Of a stretch of DNA of 64,000 bases, positions 27,822 through 39,000 are shown one piece after another (the first letter of the stretch is position 1; the number at the start of each line of letters is the position of its first letter). The DNA is from Marivirga harenae (GTDB lineage: Bacteria > Bacteroidota > Bacteroidia > Cytophagales > Cyclobacteriaceae). The position numbers and the translations under genes were made by a program. Location of the stretch: NCBI RefSeq assembly GCF_030534335.1, contig NZ_CP130565.1:1757501-1821500 (forward strand), in the 5' to 3' direction. The notes under the pieces are model-generated. The model saw nothing but the letters and a program-made list of their open reading frames with translations, made no database searches and was not told the DNA's origin.

Positions 27822-29024
27822 ATGAACTATCCGGTAAGTGAACGCATCATGAATATGTCTGAATCTGCTACTTTGGCTATGGCGGCTAAGGCTAGGGAGT
27901 TGAAATCTCAAGGGATTGACATCATCAGTTTAAGTTTGGGAGAGCCAGACTTTAAAACGCCTAAACATATTCAGGAAGCAGCTAAAAGGGCAATTGATAG
28001 TGAAAAGTATTTTGCTTACCCACCGGTTTCCGGATACCAAGATTTACGTGAGGCCATTGCTAAAAAACTGGAGAAGGAAAATGGAATTCCAAGTTCAGCT
28101 GATCAAATTGTAGTTTCAAATGGTGCAAAGCAGTCTATAGCTAACTTAATGTTATCCATGTTAAATCCTGGGGATGAAGTTATAGTTTTCGCTCCATTCT
28201 GGGTCAGTTATGCAGAATTGGTGAAATTAGCCGGAGCAGTTCCGGTTTACGTAACTGGCACATTGGAAAATGATTTCAAACCTACTGCAGAGCAATTAAA
28301 AGGTGCTATAACGGACAAAACAAAAGCTGTCCTATATTCATCTCCTTGTAATCCTACAGGGAGTGTGTTTTCTAAAGAAGAATTAGAAAAATTGGCGATG
28401 GTGCTCAGGCAATATGATGACATAGTGGTCATGTCCGATGAAATTTATGAACATATTAACTTTGGAAATGAAGGGCATATAAGCATGGCTTCTTTGCCAG
28501 GCATGGCGGAGAGAACTATTACGATCAATGGTTTTTCTAAAGGATTTGCCATGACAGGTTGGAGAGTGGGGTACATATCGGCTCCTTTGACAATCGCAAA
28601 AGCAGCAACAAAAATCCAAGGGCAGATTACCTCTGGAAATTCTTCTATAGCTCAAAGAGCTGCATTAGCAGCCATTACGGAAGATTTAAAACCAACTTTC
28701 GAGATGACCAAGACCTATCATAAGCGTAGGGATATGATGCTCGACTTATTGAAAGAGATGCCCGGTGTGGTGACAAATGTTCCAACAGGAGCCTTTTATA
28801 TTTTCCCTGACATTAGCAGTTTCTTTGGGAAGTCGGACGGTGAAACAAAAGTGACCAATGCGGATGATTTAGCCATCTATATATTGAAAAAGGCCAATGT
28901 TTCTGTAGTGACTGGAACCGCATTTGGTGCGCCTAATTGTATTAGGATTTCTTATGCGGCTTCTGATGATGAATTGAAAGAAGCCATGCAGCGTTTGAAA
29001 AAAGTATTGGCAGAACTCAAATAA
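27822..29024 (+). CDS. Pyridoxal-phosphate aminotransferase (aspartate aminotransferase type)
   Basis: 400 residues, fold type I class I/II aminotransferase. The N-terminal LSLGEPDFKTPKHI, the SNGAKQSI cofactor phosphate block, PCNPTG near residue 178, SDEIYEH, and the Schiff-base Lys in NGFSKGFAMTGWRVGY near residue 240 are present, with the substrate-carboxylate Arg in NCIRISYAAS. Motifs match the Ib (AspB/AspC-like) subgroup that transaminates aspartate, sometimes prephenate. Monocistronic by position, after a terminator. Confidence 0.92.
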   Translation: MNYPVSERIMNMSESATLAMAAKARELKSQGIDIISLSLGEPDFKTPKHIQEAAKRAIDSEKYFAYPPVSGYQDLREAIAKKLEKENGIPSSADQIVVSNGAKQSIANLMLSMLNPGDEVIVFAPFWVSYAELVKLAGAVPVYVTGTLENDFKPTAEQLKGAITDKTKAVLYSSPCNPTGSVFSKEELEKLAMVLRQYDDIVVMSDEIYEHINFGNEGHISMASLPGMAERTITINGFSKGFAMTGWRVGYISAPLTIAKAATKIQGQITSGNSSIAQRAALAAITEDLKPTFEMTKTYHKRRDMMLDLLKEMPGVVTNVPTGAFYIFPDISSFFGKSDGETKVTNADDLAIYILKKANVSVVTGTAFGAPNCIRISYAASDDELKEAMQRLKKVLAELK

Positions 29025-29177
29025 TTAAATCTATTTTATCAAAACCTGTCATGTTTAAAATTGTAAAAGAGATCAATATTGGATCGTATTGATGATATAG
29101 TACAGGACAAAGCTGACTGGTTTCATTATCAAATAATCTTGGTAAGGGTGAAATAATCTACTACATAATTTTTATAA

Positions 29178-30173
29178 ATGGCTGTTCAAAACATTCCTGA
29201 GCTTTTTAGAGCATTTCAAAAACTGAAAGTTTTAGTCATTGGTGACGTGATGATTGATGCTTATATCTGGGGTAGTGTTTCAAGGATTTCTCCTGAAGCG
29301 CCTGTTCCGGTTGTTAATGTGAAGCATCGTGAGAAGAGAATGGGTGGAGCTGCCAATGTAGCCCTTAATCTGCAGTCATTAGGTGCGGAACCAATTTTAT
29401 GTGCGGTTTTAGGAAATGATGAAGAAGCGATTATTTTTGAAGGATTATTAGAGAAAAGGAAGATTACCGATAAAGGAATCATTAAAAGCCAAGACCGAAT
29501 TACAACAATTAAAGAACGGGTGCTTTCTGGTTCGCAACATTTGTTGAGGGTTGATTCCGAGAGCCTGCATCCTTTAAACGAGTCCGAAGAAAGTCTTTTG
29601 CAACAGAAAATATCTGATTTAATCCCGGAAGTGGATGTCATTATTTTTGAAGATTACGATAAAGGCACCATTACACCCAATATAATTAAACATACAGTCA
29701 CACAGGCAAAACTCGCAGGAAAGCCTATTGTTGTTGATCCTAAAAAGAACAATTTCTTTGCTTATAAAGGGGTAGATTTATTTAAACCAAATTTGAAGGA
29801 ATTAAAAGAAGGCATGAATGTGAATTTTGATCACACAGATCAACAGAACTTAAAAACTCAAACTCAACTCCTTCGGGAACGATTGTCTTCAAAGATGGTG
29901 ATGACCACCTTATCAGAAAAAGGGGTTTACATTCAATCGGAGCAGGAAGATTATTTAATTCCTGCCTACAAAAGAAGTATTTCAGATGTTTCGGGAGCAG
30001 GAGATACTGTTATTAGCATTGCAGCCCTTTGCATGGCACTAAACTTAAAAGCTGATTTTGTAGCGACTTTGTCCAACTTAGGAGGAGGAATTGTATGCGA
30101 AGAATTAGGAGTAGTCCCAATTGATGCCAAAAAGTTGGAAGTAGAAGCAATAAAGCATAATTTACAGTTATAA
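29178..30173 (+). CDS. D-glycero-beta-D-manno-heptose-7-phosphate kinase (PfkB family)
   Basis: 331 residues, the size of the kinase half of HldE without the nucleotidyltransferase domain. PfkB signatures: GDVMIDAYIWG at the start, RMGGAANVALNLQSLGA near residue 54, and the C-terminal DVSGAGDTVISIAAL with the catalytic Asp near residue 277. The SRISPEAPVPVV stretch is typical of HldE/RfaE. Catalyses the first phosphorylation towards ADP-heptose for LPS core. The nucleotidyltransferase partner is not in the window. Confidence 0.88.
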   Translation: MAVQNIPELFRAFQKLKVLVIGDVMIDAYIWGSVSRISPEAPVPVVNVKHREKRMGGAANVALNLQSLGAEPILCAVLGNDEEAIIFEGLLEKRKITDKGIIKSQDRITTIKERVLSGSQHLLRVDSESLHPLNESEESLLQQKISDLIPEVDVIIFEDYDKGTITPNIIKHTVTQAKLAGKPIVVDPKKNNFFAYKGVDLFKPNLKELKEGMNVNFDHTDQQNLKTQTQLLRERLSSKMVMTTLSEKGVYIQSEQEDYLIPAYKRSISDVSGAGDTVISIAALCMALNLKADFVATLSNLGGGIVCEELGVVPIDAKKLEVEAIKHNLQL

Positions 30174-30213
30174 ATTTCGGCAGTAAACTCAAAGGCCAAG
30201 CGTTTCTTACAGA

Positions 30214-32034
30214 ATGAAATTATCAAAACTCAAAAATGCTTTTGCAGAATGGCTTAATAATATGCTCTATAGCAGTAGAAGCCAGGTGTTGAATACACTT
30301 ATTTCCCTAAAAGCTTTTATTTGGTTGACAGCCACTATTCTGTTGCTATATGTGTTTGGTTTTGAAACAGAAAAGGGTGAATTGGAGCAAGTATTTTTGG
30401 GCTTGGACGTTGTTCTAATTATATATTTTAGCACTTTTCTCATTCGCTTGCTGTATGAATTTAGGCGGACAGAATTCCTTAAAAATAATAAATTAGAAAC
30501 CTTTTTAGTATTGATTATTATTATCAATACAATTAGTAATCATTTTCTTGACAATAAAATAATTGGTTTTTTCATTGAGAGCTTCGAGTTTAAAAGTTAT
30601 GAAGATGCTTATTTAGCCTTAATCACCTTCTTTTTTATTATTCTCATTATTTATGAGCTAATCAATGCATCGGATATATTTTCACGACTGAAAGCAAGTC
30701 CAGCCAATTCTTTCATTGTTAGCTTCATGATACTTATTCTGTTTGGAACTGGAATGTTGATGCTTCCTGCCATGACCAATCAAGAGGGCTCCATGAAGTT
30801 TATGGATGCATTATTTACTTCAGTGAGTGCGTGCTGTGTTACAGGATTAATAGTTGTGGACACAGCCACTTTTTTTACCATCAAGGGTCAAATCGTGATT
30901 ATGATTTTAGTACAGATTGGAGCGCTTGGGATTATTTCTTTTGCGTCATTTTTTGCTAATATAATGAAAAGTGGAGTAGGGATAAAGCAGCAGTTATTTT
31001 TACAGGATTATTTAATAAGCGAATCGCTGTTTTCAGCTAAAGGCTTACTAAGAAAAATTATTTTTATCACGCTCTTGCTAGAATTAATCACTTTTGTTTT
31101 GATTTATTTTACTTGGGGAGATGAAGTGGTCTTTACTTCACAAGCTCAAAAATTATTCTTTACAGCTTTTCATGCGGTCAGCGCTTTTTGTAATGCTGGT
31201 TTTAGTCTTTTTACAAATGGTTTAGCTGAGCATGGAGTCGCTACTAGTTATATTCTTCATATTGTTGTAGCTATTTCCATGATTTTCGGGACAATTGGAT
31301 TTTCTACGATTCAAGATATCTTTAGTCTTAAAAGATTAAGGGACCGCTATCAAAACCCATGGAAAGATTGGACATTAAGCACCAAAGTAGCCGTTTACAC
31401 GACCGCATTCCTGATAGTATTTGGGATGCTGGTATTTTATTTACTGGAAAGAGATTACATTCTTTCTGATAAAAACTTTATGGAAGCTACAATTTCTAGC
31501 TTTTTTCAATCCGTAACCAGAACTGCGGGCTTCAACACAGTGGATATTGGCGCATTACGTACGCCAACTCTAATTTTACTGGCATTTTTGATGTTTATTG
31601 GTGCATCTTCAGGCTCAGTAGGAGGAGGAATTAAAACCTCTACCTTTTATTTGATTCTCGTTTCTGTATTTGCAACTATTAGGGGGCGGTTAAAAATAGA
31701 AATCGATAAAAGATTTATTCCGAAAGAGTTACTTTTTAAAGCTTTATCGATCTTTTTCTTTGCTGCATCCATTAATTTGATTGGCGTATTTGTATTGACA
31801 TTAACGGAAAGCAATTTTTCTTTTGTTCAGATTATTTTTGAGCAGGTTTCCGCCTTTGGAACGGTTGGGTTGAGCACGGGGATTACGTCCGAATTGTCAA
31901 CAGCGGGCAGAGTGGTCATAATCCTTTCCATGTTTGTAGGAAGAGTTGGAACGCTTACTTTCGCATTTGCTCTGAGTAGTAGACAGATTTCTCAAAATTA
32001 TAAATATCCGAAAGCACATTTAATGGTAGGTTGA
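30214..32034 (+). CDS. TrkH/KtrB-family potassium transporter (first of tandem pair)
   Basis: 606 residues. An N-terminal extension of about four spans precedes the canonical four M1-P-M2 repeats. Filter regions are SACCVTGLIVV, SAFCNAGFSLF, VTRTAGFNTVD and SAFGTVGLSTG. The third P-loop reads FFQSVT-RTAGF and is one residue shorter than in the next gene. No TrkA/KtrA regulatory subunit is nearby. The second copy starts 22 nt downstream. K+ (or Na+-coupled K+) uptake at the inner membrane is the family role. Confidence 0.9.
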   Translation: MKLSKLKNAFAEWLNNMLYSSRSQVLNTLISLKAFIWLTATILLLYVFGFETEKGELEQVFLGLDVVLIIYFSTFLIRLLYEFRRTEFLKNNKLETFLVLIIIINTISNHFLDNKIIGFFIESFEFKSYEDAYLALITFFFIILIIYELINASDIFSRLKASPANSFIVSFMILILFGTGMLMLPAMTNQEGSMKFMDALFTSVSACCVTGLIVVDTATFFTIKGQIVIMILVQIGALGIISFASFFANIMKSGVGIKQQLFLQDYLISESLFSAKGLLRKIIFITLLLELITFVLIYFTWGDEVVFTSQAQKLFFTAFHAVSAFCNAGFSLFTNGLAEHGVATSYILHIVVAISMIFGTIGFSTIQDIFSLKRLRDRYQNPWKDWTLSTKVAVYTTAFLIVFGMLVFYLLERDYILSDKNFMEATISSFFQSVTRTAGFNTVDIGALRTPTLILLAFLMFIGASSGSVGGGIKTSTFYLILVSVFATIRGRLKIEIDKRFIPKELLFKALSIFFFAASINLIGVFVLTLTESNFSFVQIIFEQVSAFGTVGLSTGITSELSTAGRVVIILSMFVGRVGTLTFAFALSSRQISQNYKYPKAHLMVG

Positions 32035-32056
32035 GATCAGAGGTATAAATAACTAA

Positions 32057-33880
32057 ATGAATATAAGTAGAATTAAAAATACAATTATTGAATTGCTAAA
32101 TAATGCAATTTATAAGAGCAAAAAACCTGTACTAACTACGGTTCGCTCTGTTAAAGTATTTTTATGGATTGCTGCTTGTGTAATTTTACTGTACGAATTT
32201 GGGTATGATGTCAGTAGTGATGAATTGAAACAAGTATTTTTAGCCTTAGATATCATCTTGTTGTTTTATTTTTTGAGTTTCATCATTCGATGGCTGTATT
32301 CGTTTAGAAGATTGGAGTTTTTGCAGTCCCACAAATTAGAATTTTTACTGGTCATCATAATTTTGATAAACTCTATTAGTTATTATGCTTTTGACAATAG
32401 GATTGTACATTTTTTACAGGATTTCTTTGAATTCAATAGTTATGCGGATGCCTATCAAACGCTATTAGCCTTTTATTTTATAGTATTAATTTCCTACGAA
32501 GGCGTAAAGGCGAGCGTGATTTTGTCTCAATTAAAAACCAAGCCTGCTAGAACCTTTATCATTAGTTTTATCATCTTAATCTTTTTTGGAACTGGCGTTT
32601 TAATGTTTCCTGAAATGTCAGTAAAGCATGAAACCATGTCTTTTATGGACGCTTTATTCACTGCTGTTAGTGCAAGTTGTGTAACGGGTTTAATTGTAGT
32701 AGATACTGCTACCTATTTTTCTTTGAAAGGGCAATTTGTCATTATGATTTTAATGCAGTTTGGAGGCTTGGGCATTATTACCTTTGCTTCCTTTTTAGCG
32801 TCTTTACTAAAGACTGGAGTAGGGATCAAGCAGCAATTAATGCTCCAAGATTTCCTCGAGAGTGATTCTTTATTTTCTGCTAAGGGTTTATTGAGCAAAA
32901 TCTTTTTCATAACTTTTTTAGTGGAGTTCATTGCCTTTATATTGATCTTCTTCTCATGGGGTCATGATGTTCATTTTAACACAGTGGGGCAGAAAGTATT
33001 CTTTTCAGCCTTTCATTCTGTAAGTGCATTTTGTAATGCAGGTTTTAGCTTGTTTACTAATGGACTATTTGAACAAGGCGTAGCCACTAGTTATATATTA
33101 CATATCATAATAGCCATTACTTTGATTTTAGGGGGTATTGGTTTCTCATCTCTACAAGATCTATTTTCTGTAACAAATCTTAGAGAAAGATTTAAAAGTC
33201 CATGGAAAGAATGGAAATTGAGCACCAAAATAGCCGTATATACCTCTATGGTGTTACTTTTTACTGGAATGATAGCCTTTTATTTTATAGAAAGGAATAA
33301 CACTTTGGCAGATATGAATTTTATGGAAGCCATGATTACAAGCTTTTTTCAATCTGCAACAGCCAGGACTGCAGGCTTTAATACCGTGGACTTTAGTGCG
33401 TTGAAAATCCCGGCCTTGGTTCTTATATCTTTCTTAATGTTCGTTGGTGCTTCTTCTGGTTCAGTTGGTGGAGGGATCAAAACCTCAACTTTTTATTTAT
33501 TGATAAAATCAGTAATAGCTACTTTGAATAATAGGGCTAAAATTGAAATTGATAAAAAATTTATACCTAAGGAGTTGTTATACAAAGCGTTGTCAGTTTT
33601 TTTCTTTGCGGCTACCATGAATTTGGTTGCTATTTTCGCTTTGACTATTACGGATGGAGATATTAGTTTAGAGCGGTTAATTTTTGAGCAGGTTTCAGCT
33701 TTTGGTACTGTGGGATTAAGCACAGGAATCACAGCTGATTTATCACTTGGTGGAAGAATTATCATTATTCTATCGATGTTTATAGGTAGGGTAGGTACCT
33801 TGACCTTTGCATTAGCACTCAGCAACAGGGCTACAACCACTACTCATAAATATCCGAAGGCGCATTTGATGGTGGGTTAA
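32057..33880 (+). CDS. TrkH/KtrB-family potassium transporter (second of tandem pair)
   Basis: 607 residues, paralogous along its whole length to the upstream gene, with the same N-terminal spans and shared ends (both close with KYPKAHLMVG). Filter regions are SASCVTGLIVV, SAFCNAGFSLF, ATARTAGFNTVD and SAFGTVGLSTG. The third P-loop has the standard-length SATARTAGF. Direct tandem duplication followed by divergence is the simplest origin. Confidence 0.9.
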   Translation: MNISRIKNTIIELLNNAIYKSKKPVLTTVRSVKVFLWIAACVILLYEFGYDVSSDELKQVFLALDIILLFYFLSFIIRWLYSFRRLEFLQSHKLEFLLVIIILINSISYYAFDNRIVHFLQDFFEFNSYADAYQTLLAFYFIVLISYEGVKASVILSQLKTKPARTFIISFIILIFFGTGVLMFPEMSVKHETMSFMDALFTAVSASCVTGLIVVDTATYFSLKGQFVIMILMQFGGLGIITFASFLASLLKTGVGIKQQLMLQDFLESDSLFSAKGLLSKIFFITFLVEFIAFILIFFSWGHDVHFNTVGQKVFFSAFHSVSAFCNAGFSLFTNGLFEQGVATSYILHIIIAITLILGGIGFSSLQDLFSVTNLRERFKSPWKEWKLSTKIAVYTSMVLLFTGMIAFYFIERNNTLADMNFMEAMITSFFQSATARTAGFNTVDFSALKIPALVLISFLMFVGASSGSVGGGIKTSTFYLLIKSVIATLNNRAKIEIDKKFIPKELLYKALSVFFFAATMNLVAIFALTITDGDISLERLIFEQVSAFGTVGLSTGITADLSLGGRIIIILSMFIGRVGTLTFALALSNRATTTTHKYPKAHLMVG

Positions 33881-33957
33881 ATTCGCAGCGTTCTATCCAA
33901 CCTATCTTCTTTAATCAGGGTCTATTCTGTGGAAATTTTGCGCTTAAATTTTTGAAT

Positions 33958-34509
33958 ATGAAATACATAATTGTCAGTTTTCTTATTGCCGCAATGGGCT
34001 TTTGTAACCCCAAATGTGATGAAAGTACTCTCACTGATGCCTTCACCTTTCCTGAGAATATGAGTGATTTTATTCCGTACGACAATGAAGATAAATTTAC
34101 ACTTGTGCATAATTCAGGAACAGAAATCCAATTTGAGGTGTATAGGAATTCCACTGTTGAAACAGACGGTTGCGATCATTGCTGCGATTATTATACCTAC
34201 GAAAGAGAACAAATGTTTATAGTTGCTGATTATCCTTTTTATGATATTGAATCTAATATTTATGCTAGGGAGGAAAATACTTTTAATTACGGGATCGCAA
34301 TTGGTCGGGAGTACTTCTCATTAAATGAGGATATGGAGATGGTTGATTCTGTGAAAATCAATAATCAGTATTTTTACGATGTGCTTAAATTAAAAAGTAA
34401 TAGTTATAGTGAGGAATATGAAAGTGAGATTGATAGTCTCTACTATAATTATTCTTCAGGAATCCTAAAAATTATTCAGGAAAATGGAGACACTTACGAA
34501 ATCCAGTAG
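33958..34509 (+). CDS. Uncharacterised exported protein
   Basis: 183 residues from the ATG at 33958 (a TTG two codons earlier is an alternative). Short signal-like N-terminus (YIIVSFLIAAMGFC). The Cys at residue 15 does not follow a standard lipobox. Cysteines in CNPKC and CDHCCDYY suggest disulfides or metal binding in an exported protein. The rest is acidic with many Tyr. No family recognised. Overlaps the following gene by 26 nt, so they probably act together. Confidence 0.6.
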   Translation: MKYIIVSFLIAAMGFCNPKCDESTLTDAFTFPENMSDFIPYDNEDKFTLVHNSGTEIQFEVYRNSTVETDGCDHCCDYYTYEREQMFIVADYPFYDIESNIYAREENTFNYGIAIGREYFSLNEDMEMVDSVKINNQYFYDVLKLKSNSYSEEYESEIDSLYYNYSSGILKIIQENGDTYEIQ

Positions 34510-35152
34510 ATCATTTTTATTGCTTTTTTTATTAGCACTGATTTCATGTAATGGAGCTATAATTTATGAAGAAATAGATCTACAAGCTGAAACGGAGGCT
34601 TGGATTGTACAGGAAAAGCGAAATCATAGCTTTACAATGAAAGATCAAAATGGTATAAGTACTAATTGGGTTCTAACAGAAGAAGATAATTATTACAGCG
34701 AATCGAGTGGTTCTTTTTTATTGATCCCAACTCATAGGACTATGAGGGAAATGCATTATCAACAATTTAGAAGCACCGTATTAGGTGATTTTAGTATTAA
34801 TGCCGATGCAGGCTTTTCTGATACTAATCCTTGGGTTTCCTTTAACATGCCTAGTTTATCTTTTCGCTTTGATGCGGTGACATACAAACCCAACAGTTTA
34901 TACATATATTCCAATAGTGGAGAGTCGTTGTCTTGGAATGACTATGAAGAAAAAGAACTTCCATTCGAGTTTCAAATCATGACTGACTATGAGTTAAATG
35001 GACAACTATTTAAAGAGGAAGTTGCAGTTTTTGAAATTACTGCAAGAACTGGGTTTTTGGAGCCAAATACCATTGTGAAGTTTTCTTATTCAAAAGAAAT
35101 AGGACTTATTTTTTTAGAGTTAAAAAGCGGTATAAAATATTTGAGAAATTAA
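34484..35152 (+). CDS. Uncharacterised lipoprotein
   Basis: 222 residues. Lipoprotein signal with lipobox LISC (Cys near residue 22). The mature part is beta-rich with many aromatic residues and no recognised domain. It starts inside the end of the preceding gene in another frame. The paired exported protein and lipoprotein look like a two-gene unit of unknown function between the potassium transporters and dapF. Confidence 0.6.
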   Translation: METLTKSSRSFLLLFLLALISCNGAIIYEEIDLQAETEAWIVQEKRNHSFTMKDQNGISTNWVLTEEDNYYSESSGSFLLIPTHRTMREMHYQQFRSTVLGDFSINADAGFSDTNPWVSFNMPSLSFRFDAVTYKPNSLYIYSNSGESLSWNDYEEKELPFEFQIMTDYELNGQLFKEEVAVFEITARTGFLEPNTIVKFSYSKEIGLIFLELKSGIKYLRN

Positions 35153-35212
35153 TTTAAAAGTGCCATTCTGGCATAAGAAATTCTTTGGTGTTATTTTCGC
35201 TTAAAGGAGCAC

Positions 35213-35992
35213 ATGGCAAGGATTGAATTTTATAAATATCAGGGAACAGGTAATGATTTTGTGATGGTGGATAACCGCTTTCAAAAGGTAAATAGTAAAG
35301 ACAAAACGATGGCTCAAAAACTGTGTGATCGTAAATTTGGTGTGGGTTCCGATGGTCTGATATTAATTGAAAATCATGATGATTATGATTTTGAAATGAT
35401 ATTTTTTAACCCAGATGGCTCGCAAAGCATGTGTGGGAATGGAAGTAGGTGTGCGGTCAAATTTGCTCAATTCTTGGGGATTATTGGCAATCAAACCACC
35501 TTTTTATCTACAGATGGGGTACACGAAGCCTCTATTGATGGGGATATTGTTCGTTTAAGCATGAAGGATGTCCCACAAACTAAAATCAATACTTTTCCTG
35601 AGCATTTTACGATAAATACGGGTTCACCGCATTATGTTATTTTTGCCAGTAACATAAAAGACAAAAATGTAAAAGAAGAAGGTGCTTCCATTCGTTATAG
35701 TGAGGAATTTGCCAAAGAAGGCATCAACGTAAACTTTGTTGAGAAACTGTCTAAGGATCAAATTTCAGTAAGAACGTATGAAAGGGGAGTAGAAAATGAA
35801 ACCTTGTCGTGCGGCACAGGTGTTACGGCTTGTGCAATTGCACATGTTTTGCATGGTGGAATTTCTCCAGTCAAAATTGAAACCTTAGGAGGGCAATTGA
35901 GTGTTGATTTTGAGTTGATAGACGGGAATGCAAAAAATATCTGGCTGACCGGGCCGGCAAAGAATGTTTTTAAAGGGCAAATCGAGCTTTAA
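35213..35992 (+). CDS. dapF: Diaminopimelate epimerase
   Basis: 259 residues. Interconverts LL- and meso-diaminopimelate for lysine and peptidoglycan. Both catalytic cysteines are visible: MCGNGSRC near residue 77 and LSCGTGVTAC near residue 201. The start FYKYQGTGNDFVMVDNR is canonical. An AAAGGAG stretch 4 nt before the ATG is an unusually good Shine-Dalgarno match for this group and supports the start at 35213. Confidence 0.96.
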   Translation: MARIEFYKYQGTGNDFVMVDNRFQKVNSKDKTMAQKLCDRKFGVGSDGLILIENHDDYDFEMIFFNPDGSQSMCGNGSRCAVKFAQFLGIIGNQTTFLSTDGVHEASIDGDIVRLSMKDVPQTKINTFPEHFTINTGSPHYVIFASNIKDKNVKEEGASIRYSEEFAKEGINVNFVEKLSKDQISVRTYERGVENETLSCGTGVTACAIAHVLHGGISPVKIETLGGQLSVDFELIDGNAKNIWLTGPAKNVFKGQIEL

Positions 35993-36059
35993 AAATTAAA
36001 ATAAATCATAAAAAAGCGTGTAAATTAGCACATATTTTAAATTATTACAGCAAAAAAGT

Positions 36060-39000
36060 ATGCTTGACTTTATAGCCAAAGGACTGACAAAAGTTTTCGG
36101 AACGAAATCTGACAGAGATATAAAAGAAGTACTCCCAATTGTGGAGCAAATCAATGAGGAATTTGCCAAATTAAAAAGTTTATCGCACGATGAACTAAGG
36201 GCTAAAACCACCGATGTTTTAGAGAGAATCAATCAATACCTGAAGGATATTGATGACGAAATAGCTGCTCTCCATGCTAAGGTGGACGAAAATCCTGATA
36301 TGGATTTACACACAAAGGAAGACTTGTTTAATGAAATTGATGCTTTAGAGGAGAAAAGAAACGAAAAGTTAGAGGAAATACTCTTGGAAGTGTTACCTGA
36401 GACTTTTGCGATCGTTAAAGATACAGCTCGTAGATTTATGGAAAACGAGCAGTTGGAAGTAACGGCCAATATGTTCGATAAAGAAATGTCCGGCAAAGCC
36501 GAACATGTTAATCTAAGTGGTGATAAAGCCATTTGGAATAATACTTGGAAAGCGGCTGGAAACGATACGACCTGGAATATGATGCATTACGATGTGCAAT
36601 TAATTGGCGGGATCGTTTTGCATAAAGGTAAAATTGCCGAAATGGCTACGGGTGAAGGTAAAACTTTGGTCGCTACCTTGCCAGCTTTCTTAAATGCGCT
36701 AGCTAAAAGGGGAGTGCATATTGTAACAGTAAATGATTACTTAGCAAAACGGGATTCAGAATGGATGGCACCTATTTTCCAATTCCACGGAATCTCTTGT
36801 GATTGCATTGATAAATTTAAGCCGAATTCTGAAGAAAGAAGAAAGGCTTATCAGTCCGATATAGTTTATGGAACCAATAATGAATTTGGTTTTGATTACT
36901 TGCGTGACAATATGACGCGCGAAACTAAGGAATTGGTTCAGGGCAAGCATCATTTTGCTATGATTGATGAGGTCGATTCTGTTCTAATTGATGAAGCAAG
37001 GACCCCATTGATTATTTCTGGTCCCGTGCCAAAAGGCGATGTACACGAATTCGATTCTTTAAAACCAAGAATTGAAAAGTTAGTGCAAGAACAAAGAAAA
37101 CTAACAGCTGACTTCTTACTAGAAGCAAAGAAGCTAATCAAAGAAGGAAAAGAAGATGAAGGTGGACTAGCGCTGTTCAGAGCATACCGAGGCTTACCAA
37201 AACACAAACCATTAATAAAATTCCTGAGTGAGCAGGGTATGCGTCAGATCTTGCAAAAAACAGAGAATATTTATTTGGCAGATAATTCCAAATTAATGCC
37301 AGAGGCAGATGAGCCTTTATTGTTCACCATTGAAGAGAAAAACAATAATATAGACCTTACTGAAAAAGGTATTGATCTGATCACTAGGGATGATGAAGAT
37401 GCCAGTTTCTTCATTCTACCGGATATAGGCGTAGAGATTTCTGAATTAGAAAAAGATGAGTCTTTAGCTGATGAAGAAATATTGGAGAAAAAGGATGAGT
37501 TGATTAAAGACTATGCAGTAAAAGCTGAACGTATTCACTCGGTGAATCAGTTATTAAAAGCATACACACTTTTCGAGAAAGACACTGAATACATTCTGGT
37601 AGATGGAAAAGTAAAAATTGTGGATGAGCAAACCGGTCGTGTGATGGAGGGAAGAAGATATTCTGATGGTCTTCATCAAGCGATAGAAGCCAAAGAAAAT
37701 GTCAAGGTTGAGGATGCTACGCAGACTTATGCTACCATTACTTTACAGAATTACTTCAGAATGTACCATAAGTTAGCGGGTATGACCGGTACTGCAGAAA
37801 CGGAAGCTGGTGAATTCTGGGATATCTACAAACTAGATGTGGTGGTTATCCCAACTAATAAAGATATTGTTAGAGATGATCGCCAAGATAAGGTTTATAA
37901 AACGGTCCGTGAAAAATTCAATGCAGTTGCAGCAGAAATTGAAGAAATGAGTAAGGAAGGAAGACCTGTACTTGTAGGTACTACCTCCGTTGAAATTTCA
38001 GAGATTTTGAGTCGTATGTTGAACATGCGTAAAATAAAACATCAAGTATTGAACGCCAAGCAACATGCTAGAGAGGCAGATGTAGTGGCGGAAGCGGGTA
38101 AGCCAGGTACTGTGACTATCGCTACCAATATGGCGGGTCGTGGTACGGATATTAAATTGGCAAAAGAATCGAAGGAAGCAGGAGGATTGGCTATAATCGG
38201 TACGGAAAGACATGAATCAAGAAGAGTAGATAGACAGTTGAGAGGTCGTGCGGGCCGTCAAGGTGACCCGGGTTCTTCGCAATTCTTTGTTTCTTTGGAA
38301 GATAACTTAATGAGGATGTTTGGATCTGATAGGATCGCTAAACTCATGGATAGAATGGGATTGGAAGAAGGAGAAGTTATTCAGCATTCTATGATTTCTA
38401 AATCGATAGAAAGAGCACAGAAGAAAGTGGAGGAAAATAACTTTGGTACTCGTAAGCGATTATTGGAGTACGATGATGTCATGAATTCTCAGCGTGAAGT
38501 GATCTACAAGAGAAGGAAAAATGCACTTTATGGCGAAAGATTGCAGTTGGATATTATGAATATGTTGTATGATACTTGCGAAGATATAGTTAACAATTCA
38601 AAAGCTATGGATGCTTTTGATGATTTCAGATTGAGTATCTTAAGTACTTTCGGAATTGATTTTGAAATTAGCAAAGAGGATTATGAATCATTGAAGCCAA
38701 ACGAACTTACGGAGAAACTGTATAATCATGTTTATACTGCCTATAAAGCAAAGAATGATAAAATAAAAGAGAAGGCTTTTCCAATTTTAAAAGACATTTC
38801 GAAAACAAAAGGGGCTACCGTCAAAGAAATTATGGTTCCTTTTACCGATGGGAAAAAGCAAATTGGGGTCGTTACTGATTTACAAAGAAATTTAGATACA
38901 GAAGGGCAGGAACTCATACTTTCTATGGAAAAAATTTCCACTTTAGCCATCATTGATGAGAATTGGAAAGAGCACTTGAGGGAAATGGATGATTTAAAGC

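Noticed and set aside
36233-36532. Antisense frames inside secA, trkH, prfC, bamA and RND genes
   Set aside because: They lie opposite strongly supported genes, have Ser/Leu-rich shadow composition, and no promoter or family match.
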